IMG/VR virus record: IMGVR_UViG_3300042460_000591
Span: 1 to 27,961 of that record
Source of the DNA: a virus
Direction: 5' to 3' (one strand)
Length of the DNA: 27,961 bases
The notes beneath the pieces are model-generated. The model ran no database searches and had not been told where the DNA came from. It saw only the letters and a program-made list of their open reading frames with translations. This document shows, piece by piece, positions 17,801 to 24,159 of this stretch (its first letter is position 1; each line of letters starts with the position of its first letter). Both the position numbers and the translations under genes were made by a program.

Positions 17801-20502
17801 CTATTAACACCTGTAAAATATTTATTTCTTAAATTAAACTCATTTAATTTCTGAGGGAATGTATCTGTAAGTGGATACGCAAAAAATCGTCTATCAGGGG
17901 TATTATCACCTAATTCTTTATCAGCCGCCCATAAGAATGGTTGAGGTGCATGTAATAATAACGACTCATCATTTGTGTATCTATTAGGGTCTGTAGAACT
18001 TAAAACATCATATCCCGATATTACTCGTTTAAAATCTAAAGTAGCTCTTACGGCAATTTCAACAGCTAAGTCCTGATCTCCAATTATTGTTGCAAATGAT
18101 TTAAAATTTCCATTAAAACCAGGACCACAATCAAATGGATCATCGTCAGGATCACCATTAACTGTAGTCCAAATTAAATTTGGGTGATCTATATTATACG
18201 AACCAGCAGAGTTGACAGGTGCGATCACACTATTTGCTGGTACCAAAGTTAAATTATACGCCCCACTAGAGGTTGATTGTGCGGCGGCATCTATAGATTG
18301 TTGCACACTATTTGTATCAAAATCATCATCTAATTCGGCATTTCCACAATCACAATCACAACTTGTACAATCAGGATATGAAATCATCGGTAGACCAATT
18401 CTTGGGAATCCTTTAACTTTAATCGCAGCAAGTACTGCAAATGCGGTAAATGCCGCGGCTAATGCTATTTTAAACGCCGCAATGGCAATCTGAGCAATTC
18501 CCCATAATAAATTCCTTATTGTTTCGGCTAACAAACCCGCATTAACGACAACCCCAAGTCCAACACTAAGTACCCCTAACGCATCATTTATCGCCGCAAG
18601 TCCTGTTTGGATTGCCTCAAGTCCCGACACAACAGCATCATAAGTTAAAAAAATACCTAACACAATAAGAAGGTATTTTAATATAGGCCACATAAATGCA
18701 ATTAAATGCGCGACAAATAAAAGCGTTAATATTGGAAAAGTTAGTATATTAATTAATATGTTGAATACGAAGAATATAAAATCAAAATTTCTAATTATGT
18801 CATTAACAGGGAACGTGTTAACATTTGATTTACACGTTCTATTATCAATTTCCTTAATTCCTAAGTGTCTTGCCCTACCAATACCATTTTTATATCGGTC
18901 AAGGAACATTGCGGTTGTATAAACTTTATTATATTTAAATTCATAAAACGTGTCTTCACAATTTATAGCTTCTTGTGGGTCATAATAGTCATCCCAATCT
19001 AAACTAAAAGCGTAAGACCTTAAAAGACTGAATAAGGCTTGTGGATATTGTGTAAATGTTAAAGTTTGAGGTTGTAATGGGTCAATAGGTGTTGCAACTA
19101 TTTGGAATGTTTGTCCAGCCGGTACCGTAATTGACTCTATGGTCCCCAAATAAATTTGACCATTTATATATATCTGATAACTGGCAACGTTATTAGTTGT
19201 TAGTGGTACTAACCCTATAGTTGATCCAAACACTATTGTATTACCACTTGTTGTCCCAACAGGTAATGTTGGATAACTATATGTTGTTGTTGATTGATTT
19301 AATGGGTCAGTATTTGAAGAAACCCAACCGTGTTCCTTAATGTTAGGAACTAAAAAGTTAGCCCTTAAAAAACTACCTTGTAGTCCCTGTTCATTTTGCC
19401 ATTTGAATTTAAACCTATATTTTCCTTTTGTTGGTATTCCTTTTTTAGGGTCAGTTGAGAATGCTTGTTCCCCAAATTCGTTAGTATAGATATAATCCAG
19501 ATTCATTGGGACATTCGCAACAAATGTTCCATCGGCATCAATAATTTTTGATCCTCCCTCAAATGAGTATTGTTCAAGTATTGGTAATCCCAATGAGTCA
19601 GAATTTATGGTTTGTCTAATTGCCAACACCTCACCAGGACCAGCAACTAATTCACATAAGTTACCTGTATTGTTTTTTGGTTTACAACTTACTTTAAGAG
19701 CATCATCATCGGTTGTTGAGATGATTGACCCCATAAATATAGATGTGGGTTGTATGTTAATATTTGCCTGTTTTGTTAAATCAAAATCAACACGGGTAAT
19801 ACCCACCTGACAAAGATCGGCTTCACCCCAGAATGGACGAACATCCACATCAAATACCAAGTTTTTAATTTGTGGTAATTCCCTAAGATTTGTTGAGGTT
19901 TTAAATGTTGCACCATCAACTTGCGATTCTGTCGCTAAACCTTGTTGTATTAAATCTTGTGGTGAAAGTGAAAAACACCCCATGTCCGATAGGTCAATGT
20001 CCATTACGATTGTTTGGTTTCCAACTGGAACACCCATTATCATAAAGTCACCACTTTCATTTGTCTTAACAGTAAAACGATAATATTTATCAAAAACTTC
20101 AATATATGAAGAATCCATTAATACATCTCCCTTATTTGGAAATGATCCAGTTGATTGATGTCCCCTATATGATGGTAATTTTGGCAATAGATTATATCTA
20201 TACCCCTCCTCAGTTGTATCTCCGATTGTTTTAAACGGATAAAGTTCGGCAATAAATGGGTTTAACGAATCGGCATCATCCAATGGAATAAACACAGATA
20301 CCTTAGCATTTGGTAATCCGTAACCACCATTAACAAAAACCCTACCAACAACAACCCCATAATCGGCACAAAAACGAGTATATACGTCATTTCCAAGAAT
20401 CTTTAAAGAAAGTATCTCTAATTGTTCCCAATCTTGTTCTAAGTTAAGGTTAATATATTTGTCAACCCCCACTTGGGTTCTTATTCTATATGATTTAGAC
20501 AT
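14860..20502 (-). CDS. Giant virion protein with carboxypeptidase-regulatory-like domain and hydrophobic core (1880 aa)
   Basis: The largest gene here. After MSKSYRIRTQVGVDKYINLN, residues about 45-165 resemble a carboxypeptidase-regulatory/Ig-like fold: VVVGRVFVNGGYGLPNAKVS, then FTVKTNESGDFMIMGVPVGN. Residues about 567-700 are strikingly hydrophobic, with several membrane-helix-length stretches (FDFIFFVFNILINILTFPI, WPILKYLLIVLGIFL, then Ala-rich AAFKIALAAAFTAFAVLAA). Directly after them lies a Cys cluster, CTSCDCDCG (about residues 711-720), and an acidic stretch. The remaining 1100 residues are Gly/Asn/Ser/Thr-rich, beta-type sequence. The gene follows gp6 and is coupled to the next gene by TAATG. 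A tail-tip or baseplate protein with a segment able to insert into membranes during genome entry is possible, but the hydrophobic block could also pack inside a multimer. It is larger than T4 gp7 (1032 aa), and I see no alignment to it. Confidence 0.7.
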   Translation of the reverse strand: MSKSYRIRTQVGVDKYINLNLEQDWEQLEILSLKILGNDVYTRFCADYGVVVGRVFVNGGYGLPNAKVSVFIPLDDADSLNPFIAELYPFKTIGDTTEEGYRYNLLPKLPSYRGHQSTGSFPNKGDVLMDSSYIEVFDKYYRFTVKTNESGDFMIMGVPVGNQTIVMDIDLSDMGCFSLSPQDLIQQGLATESQVDGATFKTSTNLRELPQIKNLVFDVDVRPFWGEADLCQVGITRVDFDLTKQANINIQPTSIFMGSIISTTDDDALKVSCKPKNNTGNLCELVAGPGEVLAIRQTINSDSLGLPILEQYSFEGGSKIIDADGTFVANVPMNLDYIYTNEFGEQAFSTDPKKGIPTKGKYRFKFKWQNEQGLQGSFLRANFLVPNIKEHGWVSSNTDPLNQSTTTYSYPTLPVGTTSGNTIVFGSTIGLVPLTTNNVASYQIYINGQIYLGTIESITVPAGQTFQIVATPIDPLQPQTLTFTQYPQALFSLLRSYAFSLDWDDYYDPQEAINCEDTFYEFKYNKVYTTAMFLDRYKNGIGRARHLGIKEIDNRTCKSNVNTFPVNDIIRNFDFIFFVFNILINILTFPILTLLFVAHLIAFMWPILKYLLIVLGIFLTYDAVVSGLEAIQTGLAAINDALGVLSVGLGVVVNAGLLAETIRNLLWGIAQIAIAAFKIALAAAFTAFAVLAAIKVKGFPRIGLPMISYPDCTSCDCDCGNAELDDDFDTNSVQQSIDAAAQSTSSGAYNLTLVPANSVIAPVNSAGSYNIDHPNLIWTTVNGDPDDDPFDCGPGFNGNFKSFATIIGDQDLAVEIAVRATLDFKRVISGYDVLSSTDPNRYTNDESLLLHAPQPFLWAADKELGDNTPDRRFFAYPLTDTFPQKLNEFNLRNKYFTGVNRIQTTVNPQIPGSQPFLDQVVVILMKQGTTSQLGIGGLCSFQDPNYTDVGSSNRLINLTGATLNQFGTNSITGTTVTGSSIPIVIQYANPADPNGNSNFPGGATVMINQPPSSQLPVPGNPNVEQSYLKYATDVEYFQLITGMTVSQFSGSSVTTPGYYESSYLFHDVQVAVPDCDVLLPIPINNSYIYTVPDVIKTMSNHDTYEVCIFVRGVDPNTVPQTIKYDLARIFGQTSAFGSALNISVTGQYYMNQPIKGTSAGKATLSHNTGTNTSANLYFPSFTFTPDGNAYSGFTSNLPYFYLATDDNTPGSNTAPYTPILGWETISQITQGGNLYQLLGGSNFTLPRQQTDYIGGGTFAAWDLNIPFNMTLHTNDNGSSPSCDQDCQIGQYYNYLSGWFNGGNVHGNLSAAYSPAYYRYGLPAINFNNPVNMVMRSDRLPTSTAVEDGTQTQTGYALHQNNNFAVYAASGALDSPTISAGGDLPSGESSDQDPITSGLTSTLSCEGMVPLECYTGSGSNVGVVPSGQCSIPANRMINGCYCLLNKTYLAQFDDDARLFLEWKVRFTMNFAACRGVFAQVFQNNWVNGVLYMFNFNKQTSYGLTANNPTYNYCDDVIVYNDISNNFYYRSSPWNDVTDKFIGKNSPTITSLLPSLSVFPGYGYNVKQIQFPTTVVDLGPRDSFINEICCGGNFGSYYADQLKSTSYQDNSDIVQLGFLSRILNDGVRQRMIPISVGGNNSEGKGIEQFFNSTRGAYRIDGDWAQMLSINSEWEVLPFITENLPQPNPNDYIYFGDNGAANASDIKPVMGLFFQTPDNDLRYRKIASPGIETFSFTPLIEENFGYPKSQVVPSYKWSIKPSAPTNVSAQNIFGTEDNNWYTDTAGADYNGGFFKKQYQSLNFTSSNEKYKTQTTELGFIANYDINGIPQPQPGGGIVLDGKDSGLPDDAVVVGGPYHFYFGLNNGKTAINRFYKLYVQTPQE

Positions 20503-20519
20503 TAAATGCTCGTTTTTTC

Positions 20520-20526
20520 ATAAATA
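20520..20526 (-). promoter_or_regulatory. TATTTAT motif before the giant virion gene
   Basis: The coding strand reads AAACTATTTATGAAAAAAC, then the ATG 17 nt after the core. The context AACTATTTAT and the following GAAAAAAC are shared with the copy at 11049-11055. It lies in a 74-nt gap after gp6, just downstream of a 20-nt-period direct repeat, and is the candidate promoter for the long coupled virion operon. Confidence 0.45.
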
Positions 20527-20538
20527 GTTTATTTCCTA

Positions 20539-20575
20539 TTTTAGAAAAATAATCTTCTTTTCAGAAAAATAAATC
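20539..20575. repeat. Two imperfect direct repeats, 20-nt period, in the gp6-giant gene gap
   Basis: The words ttttagaaaaataatc (20539-20554) and tttcagaaaaataaatc (20559-20575) share tt-agaaaaat with one mismatch, and their cores start exactly 20 nt apart. The pair lies about 13 nt upstream (in coding direction) of the TATTTAT core, where an activator binding on one face of the helix could sit. Low complexity makes this tentative. Confidence 0.4.
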
Positions 20576-20576
20576 G

Positions 20577-22418
20577 CTAAGAGAAGTTTACCGTTTTTAG
20601 GTTAAGAACTCTTATGTTAATGTCCTTATTTGGATATCTAATTTGGTATATTTGTGTTGGTGTTGCAAAGATTGTATCAGCAGTTGGTTGAATCTGTTTT
20701 GTTACTGGATCAGAGTAAGGCATTGATGTTTGACTTGACGAATATTGTCCTCCAACTTGGTTAAAGAATCTAACATCGGACACACTTACAATACCATTTT
20801 CCGATTGGACTAACCTTTTTAGTTCTGATATATTAACATTTTCACCCAATTGTCTAACAAAAGGATTAAAAAAGGTTGTTACGATGTCAATAACTTTTGC
20901 AACAATAGATCCTTGATTTTGACTATTATCCAAAACAACATCAACATCAACCACCAAATCAATTGTCTCAGCCGCTTGTATTGATATATAATCGTTTATC
21001 ATTCTATAGTTTGACAGATAGTTCGCAACATTTTGTTTTAGTGTGTTAGAAACAACATTTGATAAACTACCATTTAAATCGTAAGACAACATTTTAATCG
21101 TTATCTTATTATTTTCTTCAGTGATGGCAACCTTTGCTGGTGCTCCGAACTGAGATGGCATTGTTCTAATAATTGAATTATAATCATTTACCGTAACAGC
21201 TCTGTGTTGTGCGGCAAAGTTAAATGAAACCAAGTTTCTAACATCTTCTGTTGTTGGTGGGTTAGCTCCCCCAATTGCCGCAGTCACATTATTACAACTT
21301 AAACTATTAATAACACTTCTATTTACAGAATCAGATGGTCCATTTATCGCAAATGACACGGTACCAATTTGGTTTATTGTATTTATACCTAAATTACTTC
21401 CCAAACCACCACCAATTCTATATTGAACAAATAATGTTGTATTTACGGGTAAAGCAGCCCCTAAAGCTAAGTTATTTGTATATCTACTTAAATCAAATCC
21501 TTTTCCGTCACGAGCAAACTCTCTAAGTTGAGCTTCAGCAGAAATATTACCACCACCATAAGTCATTTTACAGAATCCTTCAGGGGTATACTCACTAATA
21601 AATTTTTGCGATGTTGAGATATATCTACCAACTTTAATACCAGGTTGATCCGAAACTTTAGTCGGGTCTTCAATGAATACCCTATCCTGAACTAAGGCGT
21701 CTACCTCAAACCATCTATCAGGACCTACCGTAATAAAATCTTGCGGTTGTGGAATTGTTGAGTATTGTGTCCCACTTTTTAACAATACACTTGTTATTCC
21801 TAAAACATTTTTTTCAGGTAAGAACAATTCCATATAAGGTCTATTATCATTAGGTGTAATTACTCTCTTATATACCTTTGTGATACCATTAACAACAACT
21901 TCTCTTTTTGTTATTGTATAGTTAATTAATTTACCACTAGAATCAAAATTTGGAACCTTAACCCTATTTGGTGCCCCATCACCATTTATTGGTGATGCAA
22001 AATCAATGTCGTAAACCGTTTCAAATGGTTGTCCAGCACCACTAACTTGTGACCCCCTTCTTAAAACCCCACAATATCTTAAATCTTCTCTATCACCAAA
22101 GGCCGGAACCGTAATTGAGAAATCAATTAAAGCAACAGATGGTCTTTGTCCTGGAACTTTTAAACCATACGTTCTTGCTATATTATAAACCGAAGATTTT
22201 TGTTGAGCGTATTGTAATACAGTTTCTTGTATACTTCTATCTATTTGAAAGTTTAGATTATCTGTAACAGCGGCGTTCATATCCAACATAACCGAGAATA
22301 TACCCGCATCGTTAAAGTTTTGAACTAAATCGGGGTAATAAGTTTTTGTAAAATTAATTAACTCCGTCCTTACACCTTGAAAATCCCTTACGGTATAAGA
22401 TATTTGTTTTTCTGCCAT
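20577..22418 (-). CDS. 6: Baseplate wedge protein, T4 gp6 / Baseplate_J-like (613 aa)
   Basis: Length (613 versus 660 in T4), position next to gp25 and sequence pattern fit gp6, the wedge subunit that dimerises to form the inner ring of the contractile baseplate. The N-terminus reads YTVRDFQGVRTELINFTKTY, then PDLVQNFNDAGIFSVMLDMN, a pattern typical of gp6-like proteins: an early 'F..vr..L' helix, then a 'vMldm.A...D' helix. Residues about 395-600 have the gpJ-like C-terminal layout: AAQHRAVTVNDYNSIIRTMP, APAKVAITEENN, ANYLSNYRMINDYISI, then INISELKRL-type helix (ENVNISELKRLVQSENG) and VSDVRFFN. Upstream gp25 is separated by 6 nt, so the two are one transcript. It should bind the gpI/gp7-like protein encoded at 7133-10120. 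Confidence 0.9.
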   Translation of the reverse strand: MAEKQISYTVRDFQGVRTELINFTKTYYPDLVQNFNDAGIFSVMLDMNAAVTDNLNFQIDRSIQETVLQYAQQKSSVYNIARTYGLKVPGQRPSVALIDFSITVPAFGDREDLRYCGVLRRGSQVSGAGQPFETVYDIDFASPINGDGAPNRVKVPNFDSSGKLINYTITKREVVVNGITKVYKRVITPNDNRPYMELFLPEKNVLGITSVLLKSGTQYSTIPQPQDFITVGPDRWFEVDALVQDRVFIEDPTKVSDQPGIKVGRYISTSQKFISEYTPEGFCKMTYGGGNISAEAQLREFARDGKGFDLSRYTNNLALGAALPVNTTLFVQYRIGGGLGSNLGINTINQIGTVSFAINGPSDSVNRSVINSLSCNNVTAAIGGANPPTTEDVRNLVSFNFAAQHRAVTVNDYNSIIRTMPSQFGAPAKVAITEENNKITIKMLSYDLNGSLSNVVSNTLKQNVANYLSNYRMINDYISIQAAETIDLVVDVDVVLDNSQNQGSIVAKVIDIVTTFFNPFVRQLGENVNISELKRLVQSENGIVSVSDVRFFNQVGGQYSSSQTSMPYSDPVTKQIQPTADTIFATPTQIYQIRYPNKDINIRVLNLKTVNFS

Positions 22419-22424
22419 ATAATA

Positions 22425-22886
22425 TTAAATATTGATTATTATGAAATCACTTGATTCAAATGCCGAATCTGTAATTTTATAATCTATTTTTATTTTTGCG
22501 GTGTGCTCTAATTGACTAATGTTAGTCACCCTAAATTCCCTTTCTCCGTATTTATTTACAGTATTACCTTTATCTTCCAAACCCGCAGATCCAGGTTCTA
22601 CCGTTATTGTGGTTACTTGTAGATTTGGCATATATTTACCAATAGAGTCTCTAATTTCAGATTCTATATCAGAAAATGTTGGCCCGTCTAATGGTTCAAA
22701 AATATATTCATATAATCTACTACCAAAATCAGGTAAAAAATATCTTGATCCTTTTCTTGTTAATAATAAATGAACCAAGTTACTTCGTATCTCAGCTTCA
22801 GTTGTGTTATTAACATCTAAATACCTACCATCAAATGAATCAACAAAAGGAAAATTTATACCATATGTAATACCATTATTTGCCAT
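22425..22886 (-). CDS. 25: Baseplate wedge protein, T4 gp25 / gpW-like lysozyme-fold protein (153 aa)
   Basis: A gp25-family baseplate protein (T4 gp25 has 132 residues) that contacts gp6 and starts sheath polymerisation. The conserved core is visible: EAEIRSNLVHLLLTRKGSRY (about 30-49), FLPDFGSRLYEYIFEP (50-65; 'PdFGs.L...iFep' is the family signature), DIESEIRDSIGKYMPNL (73-89) and VTTITVEPGS. Despite the family's historical name this fold has no lysozyme activity. The C-terminal extension (REFRVTNISQLEHTAKIKI) is a beta pair. The gene comes first after a terminator, with the start 5 nt from a TATTTAT motif; the leader also contains AGGA, a weak Shine-Dalgarno candidate. gp6 follows by 6 nt. 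Confidence 0.92.
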   Translation of the reverse strand: MANNGITYGINFPFVDSFDGRYLDVNNTTEAEIRSNLVHLLLTRKGSRYFLPDFGSRLYEYIFEPLDGPTFSDIESEIRDSIGKYMPNLQVTTITVEPGSAGLEDKGNTVNKYGEREFRVTNISQLEHTAKIKIDYKITDSAFESSDFIIINI

Positions 22887-22891
22887 ATCCT

Positions 22892-22898
22892 ATAAATA
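22892..22898 (-). promoter_or_regulatory. TATTTAT motif before gp25
   Basis: The coding strand reads CACTATATTTATAGGAT directly before the start, with only 5 nt between core and ATG. This copy is embedded in the near-palindrome CTATATTTATAG. It lies about 40 nt downstream of a strong terminator, so a promoter is needed in this gap, which gives this copy independent support. Confidence 0.45.
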
Positions 22899-22931
22899 TA
22901 GTGTTGTATTTTTTTAAGTAAAAATTATAGA

Positions 22932-22962
22932 AATAAAAAAACCCTCCTTTGTGGGGAGGGTT
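22932..22962 (-). terminator. Rho-independent terminator after the 182-aa gene
   Basis: On the coding strand, AACCCTCC (22955-22962) pairs perfectly with GGAGGGTT (22940-22947) across a 7-nt loop, followed at once by TTTTTTATTT. The 8-bp stem is G+C-rich in an otherwise A+T-rich region. The plus strand has no comparable T-run directly after the stem, which supports the minus direction. It starts about 20 nt past the stop of the 182-residue gene. Confidence 0.92.
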
Positions 22963-22981
22963 AATAATATTTTTCTTTTTT

Positions 22982-23530
22982 TTAGTATCTTCTATTTCGT
23001 CTATAATAACTTTCATTAGTGTTAGATTTATCTTTAGCCAATAGTTTTGCTAATCCCATTAATAAAGCGGTAACCCCCCAACTAATTGCAAATCCCGCAA
23101 TCATAGGTGCTCCAACAGTTCCAGCTAAAAGACCGCCAATTACTATTGCTGCCGGAACTCCACCCCAAGCCGCAATATTTGCTTCTCCTATTCCGTGTAG
23201 AATATTGGCAACTTTTTCTTTTGGATCCATATTCTCATCACCTTCACTCATTTCACCACCAATATTATCAGCTACATTTTGAACTGCGGCATGAGCTTCT
23301 TTTGGTGAAGTATATGCGTTGATACCCAAATCATTTAAAGACGATTCAAGTTTTCTTTTTTCGTCATCACTTAGATTAGAATAGATATCTTCAATTTTCA
23401 TTTCAACTTTAGGTTTGTTAAGAATTGACTCAACATTACCAGCAATTTCATCTTGTTCTTCTTCTTCTTTAATAACCCGTCTAACAAGTCTAGATAAATC
23501 TCTTTCTGTTAATCTTACAATTTTTCCCAT
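22982..23530 (-). CDS. Small protein with conserved N-terminal peptide and C-terminal hydrophobic segments (182 aa)
   Basis: The first 22 residues (key piece RLTERDLSRLVRRVIKE, 6-22) nearly match those of the preceding gene product; 21 of the first 32 residues are identical. A charged, probably helical middle (ESILNKPKVEMKIEDI, SDDEKRKLESSLNDLG) follows. Residues about 117-140 and 143-165 are two hydrophobic, Gly/Ala-rich stretches (VPAAIVIGGLLAGTVGAP, MIAGFAISWGVTALLMGLA), and the tail is basic (YYRRNRRY). Two helices plus a charged C-terminus could fit a holin, but the long soluble N-terminal part and the shared leader suggest another membrane or virion-associated protein. The start is preceded by TTAAAAAATT, as in the paralogous gene 6 nt away. 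Function unknown. Confidence 0.65.
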   Translation of the reverse strand: MGKIVRLTERDLSRLVRRVIKEEEEQDEIAGNVESILNKPKVEMKIEDIYSNLSDDEKRKLESSLNDLGINAYTSPKEAHAAVQNVADNIGGEMSEGDENMDPKEKVANILHGIGEANIAAWGGVPAAIVIGGLLAGTVGAPMIAGFAISWGVTALLMGLAKLLAKDKSNTNESYYRRNRRY

Positions 23531-23536
23531 AATTTT

Positions 23537-23881
23537 TTAATTTCTTCTTCTTTTATTATATCTTTCGGATAATTGTTCATCTCCCATTCCACCGTCTTCA
23601 TTATTACTTCTATTTTTGTATCCTGCAGATTGATTGCTAACACCTAATTGATTTCTTTCTATTCGAATAGCATATTCTAAAGCCTGAAGATCTTTTTCAA
23701 TATCGTCGTTATTTCTAGATCCCAAACCACCACCGTTTGATTCTAAAAATTCACTAACAGTGTCCATTGCACTTTTAGTTGAGGAGTTACCTCCTATTTC
23801 AGATTGGTCATCCATTTCATGGATTGCTCGTCTAACTAATCTTGATAAATCTCTTTCTGTTAATCTTATTGTTCTTCTCAT
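23537..23881 (-). CDS. Small protein sharing the RLTERDLSRLVRR N-terminus (114 aa)
   Basis: The N-terminus (MRRTI followed by RLTERDLSRLVRRAIHE) is almost the same as in the next gene downstream; after residue 32 the two diverge. The rest is hydrophilic and low in aromatic residues (ESNGGGLGSRNNDDIEKDLQ, with ALEYAIRIERNQLG), with a Gly/Asn-rich stretch and a basic end (RYNKRRRN). Similar leader peptides of the pattern RLTExDLxxxVxR occur at the start of many proteins of large phages, to my recollection, usually without a known role. The sequence directly before the start (AATTAAAAAATT) is shared with the paralogous gene. It is the first gene after a terminator and has its own TATTTAT motif. 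Possible internal virion or capsid-targeted protein; unproven. Confidence 0.65.
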   Translation of the reverse strand: MRRTIRLTERDLSRLVRRAIHEMDDQSEIGGNSSTKSAMDTVSEFLESNGGGLGSRNNDDIEKDLQALEYAIRIERNQLGVSNQSAGYKNRSNNEDGGMGDEQLSERYNKRRRN

Positions 23882-23898
23882 AATTTTTTAATTTACAT

Positions 23899-23905
23899 AT
23901 AAATA
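23899..23905 (-). promoter_or_regulatory. TATTTAT motif before the 114-aa gene
   Basis: The coding strand reads GGTATATTTATATGTAAATT, then the A-rich leader to the start 17 nt after the core. The preceding transcript ends at the terminator directly upstream (23911-23943), so a new promoter is required here; this makes the motif a good candidate. Confidence 0.5.
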
Positions 23906-23910
23906 TACCA

Positions 23911-23943
23911 TTAAAAAAAAAAATCACTAATTTCTTAGTGATT
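23911..23943 (-). terminator. Rho-independent terminator overlapping the stop codon of the 76-aa gene
   Basis: The coding strand has AATCACTAA, loop GAAA, TTAGTGATT: a perfect 9-bp stem (23935-23943 with 23922-23930) closed by a GNRA-type tetraloop and followed directly by a run of eleven T. The TAG stop of the small Cys-protein gene (23927-23929) lies in the 3' arm of the stem. The stem is A+T-rich, compensated by the tetraloop and the long U-tract. It separates the replication/metabolism genes from the next unit. Confidence 0.9.
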
Positions 23944-24157
23944 CTTGTATATTTTTACTTCCTTTTTGATAAATAGGTTCGTAAGGGCAATGTTTGCATT
24001 TTGATCCGCAACAACTTCCTCTTTTTATATGGTATGATTCTGTCATAACAAATCTACCATTATCATCTTTATAAAAGTCAGGTTCAGGAGACTTCTTTTT
24101 TGTTATCTCCTGAACATATAACTGTTGTATCCAATCGTTTGATGAATTTACTTTCAT
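23927..24157 (-). CDS. DUF5522-like small Cys-motif protein (76 aa)
   Basis: The core reads RFVMTESYHIKRGSCCGSKC followed by KHCPY: Cys49, Cys50, Cys54 and Cys57. This matches the DUF5522 pattern (G-x-V/F-M/F-T-x-x-Y-H-x-x-R-G-x-C-C-G-x-x-C-x-H-C-P-Y), a small family common in Bacteroidota whose Cys arrangement suggests metal binding; its function is not known to me. It lies 2 nt after the ribonucleotide reductase stop and is therefore co-translated with it. In bacteria and phages, thiol/metal proteins often accompany reductases, so a redox or metal-delivery link is possible but only suggested by adjacency. The transcript terminates within its stop codon region. Confidence 0.8.
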   Translation of the reverse strand: MKVNSSNDWIQQLYVQEITKKKSPEPDFYKDDNGRFVMTESYHIKRGSCCGSKCKHCPYEPIYQKGSKNIQESLRN

Positions 24158-24159
24158 TA

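Noticed and set aside
18212-18493. Plus-strand 93-codon frame opposite the giant virion gene
   Set aside because: Fully inside a continuous 1880-codon gene on the other strand, with Ala/Ser-rich composition that mirrors the opposite hydrophobic segment; a shadow frame.
22425-22886. Calling the gp25-like protein a lysozyme
   Set aside because: The family name is historical; no catalytic residues are known and its role is structural.
22519-23322. Several plus-strand frames opposite gp25 and the 182-aa gene
   Set aside because: They lie opposite genes supported by family signatures or a paralogous N-terminus; a plus-strand message would have no promoter or terminator signal visible.
22892-23905. 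ATAAATA on the plus strand read as T4-style late promoters firing rightwards
   Set aside because: Such promoters would drive transcription against every gene here. Their steady position just before minus-strand starts fits minus-strand use better.
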